Shown one piece after another: positions 32,384 through 43,874 of a DNA stretch of 62,000 bases. How positions within the stretch are numbered: the first letter of the stretch is position 1; each line of letters begins with the position of its first letter. This DNA comes from Phoronis australis (taxonomy: Eukaryota > Phoronida > Phoronidae): contig NMRA01000040.1 of the NCBI GenBank assembly GCA_002633005.1, positions 17,362 to 79,361 of the forward strand, read 5' to 3'. The notes beneath the pieces were generated by a model, which was not told the origin of the DNA, searched no databases, and was given only the letters and a program-made list of their open reading frames with translations. Position numbers and translations under genes: made by a program.

Positions 32384-33862
32384 GCCAACATCACGGCTCC
32401 GCTGCGAGAGCTCACTTGCAAAAACGCCCAGTGGGTTTGGAATTCCTGTCACGAAGATGCACTGACATCACTCAAGAAGGCCCTGACTAGTGCTCCAGTT
32501 ATTGCATACTTCGATCCATCTAAGGCGTCAGAGTTGATTGTCGATACCGGACCTAAGGGACTCTCTGCAATCCTCGCACAGGATGGTCGTGTAATCAATT
32601 ACGGCAGCAGAAGCTTAACCGATGTCGAAAGCAGATACTCACAAACCGAAAAAGAAATGCTGGCTGTTGTATGGGGAGTTGAACTCTACCACCTGTACTT
32701 GTTTGGATCGAAATTCAAAATCTACACAGATCACAAGCCATTGCTTGGCATCTTCAACAACATGAAAACACAGTCTATACGACTGTTTCCCTACAACTAT
32801 GAGGTGGTATACCGTCCCGGACCAGACGAGAACAACCCGGCTGACTTTCTCAGCAGACACCCATTGCAAACCATTGTACACCAATCCGTAGCCGAGGATT
32901 ATGTCAACTATGTATGCTGGAATGCTGTACCGAAGGCGATGATGTTGGCAGAAATCCGTCGTGAGACTGCTCTTGACCACAGCTTACAAAGACTTACCAA
33001 GGCCATTGAGACAGGATATTGGCCCAAGAGCGATGATTGCCTACAACGCTACGTGATGGTCAAGTGTCACCTATTGGTTCACGATGGCATCGTGCTCAAA
33101 GGCTCGAAATTCGTTCCCGAAACTTTTCGTTACAAAGCTTTTGATCTTGTCCATGTAGTACACCAAGGGATTGCCAAGACTACGAAACTGTTGCGCGAGA
33201 AAGTCTGGTTTCCCAAAATCGACAAGATGGTGGAAGACCGAGTAGGTCAATGTCTGTCATGTCAGGCTAACACAAACCGTTCAGAAAGGCGTGAACCATT
33301 GGTGATGACAGAACTTCCCCAAGGACCGTGGCAAGAAATTGCTGTAGATTTCTTTGAACCAATTCCGGGTACAGGTGAATGCCTTCTAGTTGTGATCGAC
33401 GAATACAGTCGCTATCCTGAAGTTGAGGTAGTATCGACAACGTCAACTAAAGCAGTAATTCCCAAACTTGATGCGATATTTGCTAGAAAAGGTATTCCCC
33501 TCGTTGTCAAAAGTGACACCGGCCCACCATTTAACGGGAAAGAATTCGCCCAGTTTGCCAACTATCTAGGTTTTCGCCATCGCAAAGTAACACCTCTACA
33601 CCCAGAAGCCAAGGGTGAAGTATAGAGGTTTATGCAGTCCGTAGGCAAACAAGCCAGAATCGCTCATCAGGAGGGTAAGAGTAGGACCCAGGAGTTGATA
33701 AAGTTCTTGCGGCAATACAGAGCGACCACTCACTCCACCACCGGATTATCCCCATTTGAAGCTCTATATGGAAGACCAATGAGGACACAATTGCCCCAGT
33801 TACTTACACCGATGCCTGATGAAGAGATGCGAAGAAGAGATGCTCTCAACAAACACAAATGA
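32384..33862 (+). pseudogene. pol part 2: RNase H and integrase remnant
   Basis: The RNase H signature is clear (YGSRSLTDVESRYSQTEKEMLAVVWG, cut short here; then KIYTDHKPLL and NPADFLSRHP). The integrase shows an HHCC-type zinc site (VHVVHQGIAKT, then CLSCQA), then a core with Asp in AVDFFEP and Asp in KSDTGPPF. The frame stops at 33623-33625 exactly where the family normally has its third acidic residue, in the GEV.RF context. It resumes after the stop with the RATTHSTTGLSPFEALYGRP tail to 33862. Confidence 0.88.
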
Positions 33863-34391
33863 AACAGTATGCTGATTCACGTCGTGGTGCTCGCGACTCC
33901 AGTGTGAAAAGAGGAGACACCGTCCTAGTACGACAGCAAGGAGGCAAGCTGACACAACCATTCAACCCTACTCCTCTACAGGTGTTTGAGAGAAAGGGCA
34001 GCATGATTACGGCAGAGCAAGACGGGAAAACTGTGACACGCAACGTTTCTCACTTTAAGCGGATTGCGTCGGAGCATTTCACGGAATCGGAGAACCGTGA
34101 TATTGATGTAGAACAGCCGTGTCAGTTACCAAGCCCGAGCCAGATACTCAAAATGAATCTGGTACCGCACATGCGTCAGTTCGCCGTTCTGGTCGAAATC
34201 GCAAAGCTCCCGGCTGGATGCAGGATTATGTTTCTCAGTAGTCGAAGTTAAGGTGTTATGTTCAGTAGTGTTTTAACAAGTTTTTAGATAGCCCACGACT
34301 TGATGTTAGTTAGCCTGTTGATTGATCTTGTTTAGTATCTTCACTAAGCTATTTTATAAATATGCATGTTTAAGTTTGAGAGGGATGTAGG

Positions 34392-34502
34392 TGTCACTGT
34401 ACGTTAAGCGGCCTTCCGGTCAACCATGTTTTATTCGATAGAAGCACGTTTTATCAACACAACAAATCTTTATTATGATTGTGATAAACTCGCAATTCCA
34501 CA
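34392..34502 (+). repeat. 3' LTR of the Ty3/gypsy element
   Basis: A 111-bp copy of 30212-30316, preceded by a purine-rich tract. It ends AATTCCACA before TCTGGTATAAG. Confidence 0.8.
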
Positions 34503-34584
34503 TCTGGTATAAGCAAGAAACCGGCAGTTGCCGATAGGTGACTTTCCGCAACTAAAAGGTCAGACATAGGAAATCTCCGCCAAA

Positions 34585-35135
34585 AGTCGAGTGTTCGTTG
34601 TGCTTCAACCAAGAGTAGCGCAAAGTGCCAAGATCAAACACAAGATACGCCAGTTATTGCAAAAACAACTGTAAGTTCTAGTTTAGGTAATAAAATGAGC
34701 TACAAGAAGAAGGAGAATACACATAAGTGGAAGGCCGATTTTAGTAACTTCAATCATTTCATTTTTTTTACTTTGACAAAGGAGTTGCTTGTTCATACTG
34801 GACATTTTATATTCCACCGGCATGTAAGCGAAAGCACAATTGAAACCCGGCGTGTTAACTATTTAGCCTCCTTGAATTCAGAGTTTTCCTGATTGTTTTG
34901 GAAATTTGGTCGCCAATTTACGTCTCGGACGATTTAATGGGATCAGGGGAACTTAAGGCTTCGGAGGTTTATGAAATACCAGTCTCAGGGAGGTGCACGG
35001 AGATCTTATTTGAAATTGGGACAACTGAAGTTGAGTGCCTATGCTCGGCAAAGCTTTATTATCCAACCTATATGTTTCTTATATGGTTGAGTCATCGAAA
35101 AATTCATCTGCCTATGGTTTTAACAGGATCTCGGA
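34585..35135 (+). repeat. Dispersed repeat D4, copy 2
   Basis: Matches 23487-24060. It lies directly after the 3' LTR and leads into the satellite. The 80-100 codon frame here (MGSGELKASEVYEIP...) is repeated again at 35732 by the block duplication and is not conserved in copy 1. Confidence 0.8.
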
Positions 35136-36492
35136 TATCTAAGGTAGCACAAATTTCCAGCAACAGGCTGTACACAGCCCTTAGAGTGTATTATGTCTGC
35201 CGTGCCCTTCAGTGTTCAGAGCGATACGATTTTTTTTTTGTTTTTTTTTTATTAAATTAGTGTTGACCGGTACCTAAAATATATAATCTAGCTCAAATTT
35301 TCACGGGAATGCCGTGGTTGAGATTTTTGGAGGTTTCTGGTGGGCACAACCCAATGTGTAATTTGTCTGTCATAGGCAATTTCGTGACCAGTGGCAAGAA
35401 TTGAATCACATGGAATTATTTCTGTGCTACATCAAATATATGAGTTAGCTCATTTTGGAGGCCTTTTTGGCAGACCCCTACCAGAATGTTGTTTGTCTGC
35501 CAAGATTCATTCGGTTTTCAATACTTCAAAATTGTTCGTTTTAAATCAGTTTTGACCGTTACTTCGAATATCTAATCTAGCTCAAAATTTTATTGGATTG
35601 CCGTTTTAAGGATGTTTGAGAGTTTCTGGCGGGAACAGCCCAGAGTGTATTTGTCTGTCATAGGGAATTTAGCGGCCAGTTGCATGTATTGATTTATATN
35701 TTGGTCGCCAATTTACGTCTCGGACGATTTAATGGGATCAGGGGAACTTAAGGCTTCGGAGGTTTATGAAATACCAGTCTCAGGGAGGTGCACGGAGATC
35801 TTATTTGAAATTGGGACAACTGAAGTTGAGTGCCTATGCTCGGCAAAGCTTTATTATCCAACCTATATGTTTCTTATATGGTTGAGTCATCGAAAAATTC
35901 ATCTGCCTATGGTTTTAACAGGATCTCGGATATCTAAGGTAGCACAAATTTCCAGCAACAGGCTGTACACAGCCCTTAGAGTGTATTATGTCTGCCGTGC
36001 CCTTCAGTGTTCAGAGCGATACGATTTTTTTTGTTTTTTTTTTATTAAATTAGTGTTGACCGGTACCTAAAATATATAATCTAGCTCAAATTTTCACGGG
36101 AATGCCGTGGTTGAGATTTTTGGAGGTTTCTAGTGGGTACAACCCAATGTGTAATTTGTCTGTCATAGGCAATTTCGTGACCAGTGGCAAGAATTGAAAC
36201 ACATGGAATTATTTCTGTGCTACATCAAATATATGAGTTAACTCATTTTGGAGGCCTTTTTGGCAGACCCCTACCAGAATGCTGTTTGTCTGCCAAGATT
36301 CATTCGGTTTTCAATACTTCAAAATTGTTCGTTTTAAATCAGTTTTGACCGTTACTTCGAATATCTAATCTAGCTCAAAATTTTATTGGATTGCCGTTTT
36401 TAGGATGTTTGAGAGTTTCTGGCGGGAACAGCCCAGAGTGTATTTGTCTGTCATAGGGAATTTAGCGGCCAGTTGCATGTATTGATTTATAT
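34906..36492. repeat. Adjacent 794-bp block duplication with an N at the junction
   Basis: 34906-35699 and 35701-36492 are nearly identical, differing in homopolymer length and a few bases. They are separated only by the N at 35700. This is more like a local assembly duplication than an old biological repeat. Confidence 0.9.
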
Positions 36493-36665
36493 GGAATTGG
36501 TTTTTGTGGTACCTCGCATGTTTCTATGAGCTAGCTCATTTTTGTGGGTCCTTTTTGGGTTTCTGACGGACCCTTACCAGATTGCAAATTATCTACCATG
36601 AGTTATTTGCTGGGGCATGATTGTTTTAAATCAGATTTGGCCAGTACTTTGAATATCTAATCTAG
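35265..36665 (+). repeat. Satellite array S1, forward orientation
   Basis: Units of about 300 bp with TCTAATCTAGCTCAAA, GTATTTGTCTGTCATAGG and TGAGCTAGCTCATTTT landmarks. They are the reverse complement of the array at 27780-28640. Part of the array is doubled by the block duplication. Confidence 0.8.
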
Positions 36666-36669
36666 CTTA

Positions 36670-38570
36670 TTTTTGGACCCTTTGTAAGGTGTAGACACCG
36701 ACATTCATTCATTTCTATGCCATACTGGGGTGCACTCTGAGTGATCCGGTGGTCAGATGTTGGTACCTGGTTCATCTATGTTCTGGGCTGCAGGTGCTAG
36801 AATTCTATTGCCCAGATTGAAAATAACTGTTTGATCACCGACTACGTCGAAATTTTCATTAGTAAATCTTTGCTGAAAGTTCAGTTTTTAGAGCAATAAA
36901 ACTGCTTTTTTGAGGGATGACGTCCTGGTTGAATGTTTTAGGTTATTCAAATGAACAAGACCAACTAATTTCCATCAGAAGACTGTGGAATACGGATTGG
37001 CTCTAGTTTTCCGCATTCCATGGCGTACTTCATGGCCGTAGTCACAAATATATGAAATAAAGGGCAATATTAAGAACACCCTATCGCGTTCATGAGCTCT
37101 TGCTGAAAATTTCTTACCATAAAGTGATTCCGGTGAGAGAAATAGAGTCTGCAAAACAGCAAATAGCATATATTTCGGTTGCCGAACCGAAATTCCATTC
37201 CAATTTGGTTGAAGATAAGTCATGTTTTGTTTTTTTTTAAATACGCCATTCCAGGCAAGTAGATTTAATAGGTAATGCACACGAGACAACGTTTGTGATA
37301 ATGAATTTGATGTGACAAATAGTTCTATCATTGAATGTGAAGCTCGCACTGGCGATGAGAAGGATGGACCTTCCAATGAGAAGGTTGAACCCAAACATGG
37401 GAAGGGCGGGGATAAGAAAGTTGCACCAGTGTTCAGTGTATTTATTAGCTCGCCATGAATTTTGCAATGATCAGCTTTTAAAGCGGACACCGTTAGAAAT
37501 ACTAATCTTGTCAAACGACGGTCAAATCAGACATTTTCAAAAACTGAATTTATTTTTGTATCAGATTTCACTTTCTATTTTTGTGAGCAGGGGAACTGCA
37601 TCTTGAGTAGGCTAGTGCGACGGTGTCTCAAACAGGGTTGGAAGTCAGGTTGTTATAGCGCAGACGATAGAATGGAGCTGAGTTGCGTGCCTCAAGTGAC
37701 ATTTACTCGTCATTGTTGCCGGTACACAGCGAGACAAAACGATAACTAGCCTGTAAACTAAATTTGTAGTAAGCAGCCTAAGAGTATTACACAAGACTAC
37801 TATATACTTATGTTGTCAGATCTAACAATTCATTTTCTTTGTAAAGTCGATGGTAAGCAGCTAAACACTTAGCTCATCATCTCACCTCCATGTTGTGAGG
37901 ATTTACGCTCGCCAGGTAAAAGAAATCCAATATGTGAGACACTCATCTCACCTCCTCGCAAGGCAAAACCTTCACGATTCATTTTGACCCAGACGTGAGC
38001 TATGAGCTGAGCTCATTTACATTCAAGAAGCACAGTACCTCTTCGTTTGCGTAGGCTCTAAGTTAAAATTACAGGCTTTAGTTTCATACATTTCACACTT
38101 GCATTGCTAATAAAATGTTGGACCCTTGTCCATATTACTATCGCATGATGAAATTTATCTTCAGAAATTATATGACAAATGTGCTTCAAAAGCACTTTCG
38201 CTTGGAGATTCGATGTCTTACTGTTCGCATTATACTCCCCCATTTGTATTTTTCATCTGGATGGGTTGCCCAAACCATTCAAAATTATACGCTTGATAAG
38301 TTTGATCGTTGCATGACGTCCGGTGCATTGTTCGAACAACAACAGCAACATGGTGCTTGATAATGCGACGTCATTGTTGTCATGCAGCGAATAACTTTTA
38401 TGCAACTGGGCCCTGGTGGTGAACTCGTTTATTAACTTACAATGTAAACAGCAGACACAACGTTGCTGGTCCTATGGTTGCTTCTTCAGGATTGGGTCTA
38501 TTGGCGGTTGATGTTAGTTGTTGGCGTTGCTTCTTTGGTTATGTCGACATCAGATGGATACCAGGCTTTT
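36670..38570. other. No firm gene; a coding-like plus-strand segment near 37283-37453
   Basis: Plus-strand bases about 37283-37453 give a charged, protein-like frame (...NSSIIECEARTGDEKDGPS..., then GKGGDKKVAPVFSVFISS) ending at a TGA. Protein-like sequence continues in another frame just after (FKADTVRNTNLVKRRSNQ). The longer minus-strand frame over the same bases (36975-37514) has no domain. This could be a broken exon or transposon gene, but nothing is recognised. Confidence 0.3.
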
Positions 38571-38579
38571 AGTTAGTTT

Positions 38580-40330
38580 CGGCCCTTAACCCATAACTAA
38601 CTCCGCTGGCGGCCCACAGTGATGGCAATTCACTACGTATCGAAATACTACCTCCATGCTGGTTCTGACCTTCCGTACCGCAGCTTTCTGTGCTTCCTCG
38701 CTCAATCTACGAATGGCTGTCTTCCGTTTCTTTCCACGAATGTTGAGAGCCTAGAACATTTGCCATACGGACTGTGTAGGAAAACTCCTACACCCAACTT
38801 TTACTGGAAAGAGCCATGTAGGCCGGCCCTGGACTCTATAAGATTCCATTCACTCTGTGTATTTAGCTTTCTTCCTCTCGTTTGTTTCTTCATAGTTCTC
38901 CTCCTAAGGGATAATCAATTCAATGACGATGACGGACTTCTGGCTCATTGACCATATCACAATATCTGGACGCAATGCCTTTATCTGGGAAGACAAGTTT
39001 CTGCTGCAGGTCAGCTCTAATCTCTCAAGTCAATTCCATAGGTAGAAAAGGATCTTGTACACCACTGTGACGGTATTTCTCTCCTGCGCGGACAAAACGG
39101 AAAGATCTCATTGCCTTGGTTGAGCCGATCTTTTCGTCCTTTCCTGGTCCAGTACTTCGGCCAAGGCTCTTAACACCTGGTCATACCTCCATCTATACCT
39201 GCCTTGCTGCAAAGCAACCCTGCACCCTGACAAAATGTAGGCAAGTGAACCGTTCCAACCACATAGTTGCCACTTAATTTCGCTTGTGACGGTAAAACAT
39301 CACAAACTGATCTCAACAGTAATGTGAAACGCAGGGCTCCATTCGCCATAGCTCTGACCGAGTCACCCGCCTTTCGGTTAGGTTCTATCTTGTCCAGACA
39401 CCCTGCTGTCCAAGTTCCACAGATCTGGATTGACACAGTGATTCTTCTGACCGCCTCATTTCCTTCTGCACCAACTTCCTGCGCTCCTTCTCCCCGGTTA
39501 TCTCCACTCCCTGACCTCTGAAGTCCCCAGCCCTTGCCTGTCAACACATGTATTTCCAATAATATCTCTGACAGTGAGTCCGTCCTATGCATCTTCAACA
39601 GTCCGTCCTGTTCTTGTCAATACGCCTGCTCGTTGAACCTTGACATCTTTTCGATCACGCAAGGTCATCACCAGACTACACTTTGCCACCTTAAATTCGT
39701 CAACCAGACATGACAACGGTAGCTGGAGCTCTGAAGACTGGTTAACAGTCCTACTTAAGAAAAATTGGTCCTATTTTAAGCCACCGTCGTAGCACACAGC
39801 TATGTTTCCGCTGCATCGATTCGACTGTTGTTAAAGGTACCTCATAATGTATCCATCTCCACAACATACGTGGGATAAGCCCATGTTGGTAAATCCGTGC
39901 CTTGAAGTTCCCGGGCAAGCTACTGCTCTCTATTTTCTTTAACCAGTTGCTTAATTGATGGACGACATATTTATCATTGCTCGAGCCAGCCAGGGTCTCA
40001 TCTAACTAATTGCATAGGCACCTGTTCGTATGGTCCGCATTGACGGAATCTCTTCCCCTCTTCTCTTAAACTAATGAGTGATCTCCCCATTTCTGAGGTT
40101 CATACAACGGGATTTTCTTGGTTTGAATTTCGCCCGTGCCAACGTGGCTGTTTCTTCAAGCGCTGAGAGCACCCATCTATGGACTATTCTCTCAGATCAT
40201 ACACGGTTTCGAGTTGAGCATGCTTAGCGAATGCGCACTCGCCTGGTTCCATTAGACGTTCTTTACATTACGCTCTGGTCGGAAGTATACCGATCTCATC
40301 GCCACGACATGCACATGCATTTATGCACTG
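38580..40330 (-). pseudogene. Decayed retroelement ORF, RT C-terminal half plus RLE-like tail
   Basis: Minus-strand translation, jumping between frames, gives a recognisable invertebrate retroelement C-terminus. First, near 39.9 kb, comes WLKKIESSSLPGNFKARIYQ, followed by RMLWRWIHYEVPLTTVESMQRK and LRRWLKIG. Next, near 39.2 kb, comes LSGCRVALQQGRYRWRYDQV. Then, near 38.9 kb, come LRPDIVIWS, VIVIELIIP and NERKKAKYTE, and VGCRSFP with GKKRKTAIRRLSEEA near 38.7 kb. The RPD...E...K pattern resembles a restriction-like (PD-(D/E)xK) endonuclease domain used by some non-LTR elements. Numerous stops and frameshifts make it inactive. The N-terminal RT half was not found. Confidence 0.65.
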
Positions 40331-40783
40331 TACTTAAGCCACTGGATCAGGGTTCCCTTGATTTTGTTTACTTCGAACTTTGTCCGTTTTAATGAATTGC
40401 AACTATTCAACTTTCAAGTCAAAGGTGTTCGCCATACTACCTAACAGTAAACTGAAAGAGGTTTCCCAGATTTCAGCCAATGAGAACGAATGATTGCTAT
40501 GACGTCAGTTCCGTTACTTTTACCTATGAGAAGCCATGTTAATCAGCACTTGACAGTGCTACCTTTCGCAGCACTGTGAAAGAGTTTACATTTGAAATAG
40601 ATTATAAGACTTTTGCCCAGCGGTCAAATTTGCACACGCGACCTACTTCTGTCTGTTGATAAACGTCGACATCTCCTAATATTTTCGTTCCAGGACAAGC
40701 GTTATACCTGTGGTTTGATAAGCTGTTACGATTCCAAGCAACATAATGAAGTCAGATAGTTGGGAGATGGCTACTAAGACATT

Positions 40784-41150
40784 AATTAAGTGAGTTCTTG
40801 GCCACAATAAGATTAAAAACCGGACAATCACCAAGCCAATTCAGTTAATGTTATCTGCAGTGAAACTAAGTAGGAATTACTGTACATTAAAGAGTCACTG
40901 GCCATTCAAAATCAGCATGCTACTGATTCTCTGAACAACATGCAGAGCTCAGTGACCCTGCAACAACGGTGAAGACCAGCTACTGACTTCTCTGTATCTC
41001 TCACTTCACTTCATGGATGTCACCTGAGATGTATGTTGGCACTTGTTGTCCTATGTGAATATCCTGATGACGTCTAACGAATAGACGAAACGTTGATTTG
41101 TCATGAACTTCTTCCTTTGTGCGGCGATCGTCCGGTGTTTAATTAATTAA
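40784..41150. mobile_element. Foldback/MITE element F2, copy 2
   Basis: Related to 3624-3965 (shared GGCCA.A.TAAGATTAA, CACTTCATGGATGTCACCTG, TGTGCGGCGAT.GTCCG). It is bordered by ATTAATTAA on both sides. Confidence 0.7.
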
Positions 41151-41980
41151 ATGATACCATGCACACTCCTCATATAAATTAAAACATTCTGTAACACGCA
41201 CTGTGAGTTCATAGTTGTCATAGTTAGTTATAAGATCATCCACGTCTCCAGTAGAAGACACTGTATGGGTTTCATCGTTAACTTGCACATTCACTGACCC
41301 AGTTGCAGACCACGTAGCCTGTAATTTTCCGTTCCGTTTGAGCGGTCGGCATTGAAATATCAGTTCGCTTCTTCTTTCGATTGAATTTGATTTTCATTGA
41401 CAGAAATGTGACCGATTTCCCTCTGTTTGTTGAGAAATGGTTGACGCGCATTATAGGCTGTACACTTCACAATGATTCGATGAGTGCGGTCCAGCTCTTT
41501 TTAAGGGATTAATACCTTTTCTAGGTTAACGTACACTGTCCATGACGTCATTGTCTACGTTGTCGTTTCTGTTTTCTTTACGCCAGTGGTCAATAAGCAG
41601 TTCATCCGAAGGTCATTGAGCTTTGTAGTTAAGTTGAGGATAGACTTTTCACCACTTTTAGAGTTCTCACGAAGCACTAACACATCCACTTCTAAATGGG
41701 CAATCTCATGTTCAGACAACCTTTTCAGGAGTCGGCACAAAAATAGTTCGACAAAGAGACACATTACGAGAACAGTAAGCAGAAGAAATTATGGCACGCA
41801 AAAATGATGGCTTGGCATTGCTTTTGATGCCTGATGTTACAAGATAATCGCGTGTTCTTCCTCGTGGAATACTGCTTCTGGTTACATGTGAAGATTGTCA
41901 GACAGGATCTAAATAAGATAAAGCATTGGAGTTGGCTTACGAAATAAGGTGGCACTGCTGAGTTTGGACTTGAATAAACA

Positions 41981-42411
41981 CGACCCATGGTCTAATCTTT
42001 GTACTTGAAATTGATCTTGAAATTACTTTGACACCTTCATCTCTTCTTTGGTGCAAACCCAAGATAAGTGTTCATCATTATGTTCTCGAGTTCGCGACAT
42101 TATGGACGTGAGTGACTGTCTAATACAAATTTGCACTTCGTGGCCTCAACATTAAAGCAATGACTGAAGTTTCAACTCGAATTCTCGGTTTTATCAAAAC
42201 CTCAAGCTTTCATTCGTGTATTTCGAATATAGGGGTCATCCATTAAGTGTGAACTTGGAAGAGGCCACCCTGGCGTAAACCGTACGCGAGCATAGAATAA
42301 TAGACAATTATCTTGAGTTCTTTTTAAAATAGAACAGAAAATTTCAAAAATAGTTACGAGTTCGATTTCCAGTATAAAAGGATTAGATCTCGGTAGGGGT
42401 CAGGGTCTTGG
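41981..42411. mobile_element. Foldback element F3, copy 4 (in block A)
   Basis: Inverted ends and TCGAG-rich body as in 6970-7370. The TTAA sites that are interrupted in copy 3 are uninterrupted here. Confidence 0.6.
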
Positions 42412-42674
42412 CAGCTCCAACAGTCTCAGTGTTAGACATGACGCGTAAAACTTGAAAACATAATAGTTAACAGTATGCCAGGCAAAGACTTCACTGAAAA
42501 ACCTTGCACAAAGTTTGTTTAAAACTGATTCCAAAGTGAATTTTTCCATCTTTTGCGTCTACCGCATGCACAGCCGGATACTTAAAAAAACAGAGAAAAT
42601 AAATCTGAAACTAAATAAGGCGATCCAGATCCTCCCAAGGATACTATTGTTTCACGAAATATAGAATATAAATA

Positions 42675-42887
42675 GGTAAATAAAACAACAAGAATGGATC
42701 AACTGAAATTTTCGGATGTAATAACTCCCTTTGTCAACAGAAACAGAAATAAAGTAAAATCAAACACTATATGACAATTGACATACAAGATATGTGTAAT
42801 GAATATTATACATTTTTGCGTAAAAAATTCAATGACATATTTTAAGAAGTTTTTATGTTCAATCCATGAGGTTCTATTGTATTGAGC
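42675..42887. repeat. Dispersed repeat D2, copy 2
   Basis: Matches 20755-20977. It is absent from the matching place in block B, so it was inserted (or lost) after the duplication. Confidence 0.8.
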
Positions 42888-43147
42888 TTCTTAAAATATG
42901 TCATTGAACTTTTTAACAACCTGCGCCCACCCACACACGGGGAAAAACGTGACAAAATGTAAAAGTTGAAAATCGCAATATACCCTCCACTGGCGTTTTA
43001 AGGAAGACAGGTGGTAATTGATTCCGCGTAAAAGGACACGTCCACAAATTTTGCTCATCATAAATAGAGCACTATCGTCTATGTAGTGTGTCAAGTCACG
43101 GACCCAAGTGACTACTTGGTACAGGTCTTGTTATCAACACTCGTTGT

Positions 43148-43434
43148 TCAGCTGACCGTAACCAAAGCCTCCGTCTCTTTCGGTGATCCGTTTTCGTCCT
43201 CCCTGGAATCATGAGTTTTATCAACGCTTTGTGCGCCAATCACGGTCTGCGTAGGATTCTGGCTCAGAGTGTACGCGGGAAGGGCGGCAGGAGTCTGATC
43301 AAAGCCTTTCGGTTGGCCACCAAAGCCAGAGGTTGGTATTATTACCTGTTGTTGGTTAGGTTGGCCTGGGGCATACACAACGTCTTGACCGGAGGGCGAG
43401 CTTTGGCAGCAACGAACAGCCTCGCAACAGAATG
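43148..43434 (-). pseudogene. Truncated MS4A-like paralogue (C-terminal part)
   Basis: Encodes only the cysteine-rich juxtamembrane stretch and cytoplasmic tail of the gene at 51203-51961: FCCEAVRCCQ, then VVYAPGQPNQQQVIIPTSGF, then DDSREDE-like tail. All four membrane segments are missing upstream. The match fades near ACTGACAG at 43435-43442, which could be a deletion edge or a splice acceptor. Two extra bases close to the end shift the last codons (reads ETEALVTVS) while the ancestral GGFGYGQLN reading persists in the neighbouring frame. The following 3' sequence is also homologous to the 51-kb copy. Confidence 0.85.
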
Positions 43435-43489
43435 CTGTCAGTAGAGAATTTCATCGGGTTAGGGCCACAATTACAATAAGTTTTTCATT

Positions 43490-43868
43490 TACTAAAGTTG
43501 ATGTTTGAGATGTGACTCGTGAACACCTGTATTGTTTCTGATGAAATGGCTTTTTGTGGAGGTCTATTCCAGATGGGAAGGAAGAGTTTGCGTAGTATGC
43601 AGTGCAAATGTATGTTAGATGTTAACACGAGTAGTATAAGACAAGACTCATCTTTCCGTATGTTTCGTAACACAAACAGCTTGATAGAGATTAAACTATG
43701 ACGCAGACGGTTTCGCTCACGCAACTTAACCTCAATTGTAAAAAAACGAAACCCGGAGGTACTCGGTGCGTACTCGCACAGAAGCGGAAAATAGGGTATG
43801 CCACTCAGATGGAAAACTTCCTACGAAACGATGGTCCTGTTTGATGGAACCTACGAAGGATTTAGAAT
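43490..43868. repeat. Duplicated segment upstream of the MS4A-like copy (left of LINE)
   Basis: Aligns with about 55385-55755 and is continued on the other side of the LINE at 47335. The short frames here are not conserved between copies. Confidence 0.8.
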
Positions 43869-43874
43869 GATATA

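Larger units (their letters stand above)
30212..34502 (+). mobile_element. Decayed Ty3/gypsy LTR retrotransposon
   Basis: About 4.3 kb with short direct LTRs, a primer-binding-site-like TGGCGACGAGCGA just inside the left LTR, and a purine-rich tract (GAGAGGGATGTAGG) just before the right LTR. The domain order is gag, CCHC zinc finger, aspartic protease, reverse transcriptase, RNase H, integrase, which is the Ty3/gypsy order. Several frame breaks and stops interrupt it (gag about 30.63 kb, zinc knuckle about 31.0 kb, after protease at 31.42 kb, RT palm about 32.1 kb, a stop at 32381, integrase at 33623), so it cannot be active. No clear target-site duplication is visible at the ends I chose. 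Confidence 0.9.

Noticed and set aside
34898-36070. Two near-identical frames of about 110 codons (MGSGELKASEVYEIP...)
   Set aside because: The identity comes from the block duplication at the N. The related copy at 23.9 kb has an early stop, so coding is not conserved.
36975-37514. 179-codon minus-strand frame
   Set aside because: No domain or splice context; the plus strand over the same bases looks more protein-like.
38619-38951. 110-codon plus-strand frame with a hydrophobic end
   Set aside because: It lies antisense to the recognisable retroelement C-terminal domain on the minus strand.
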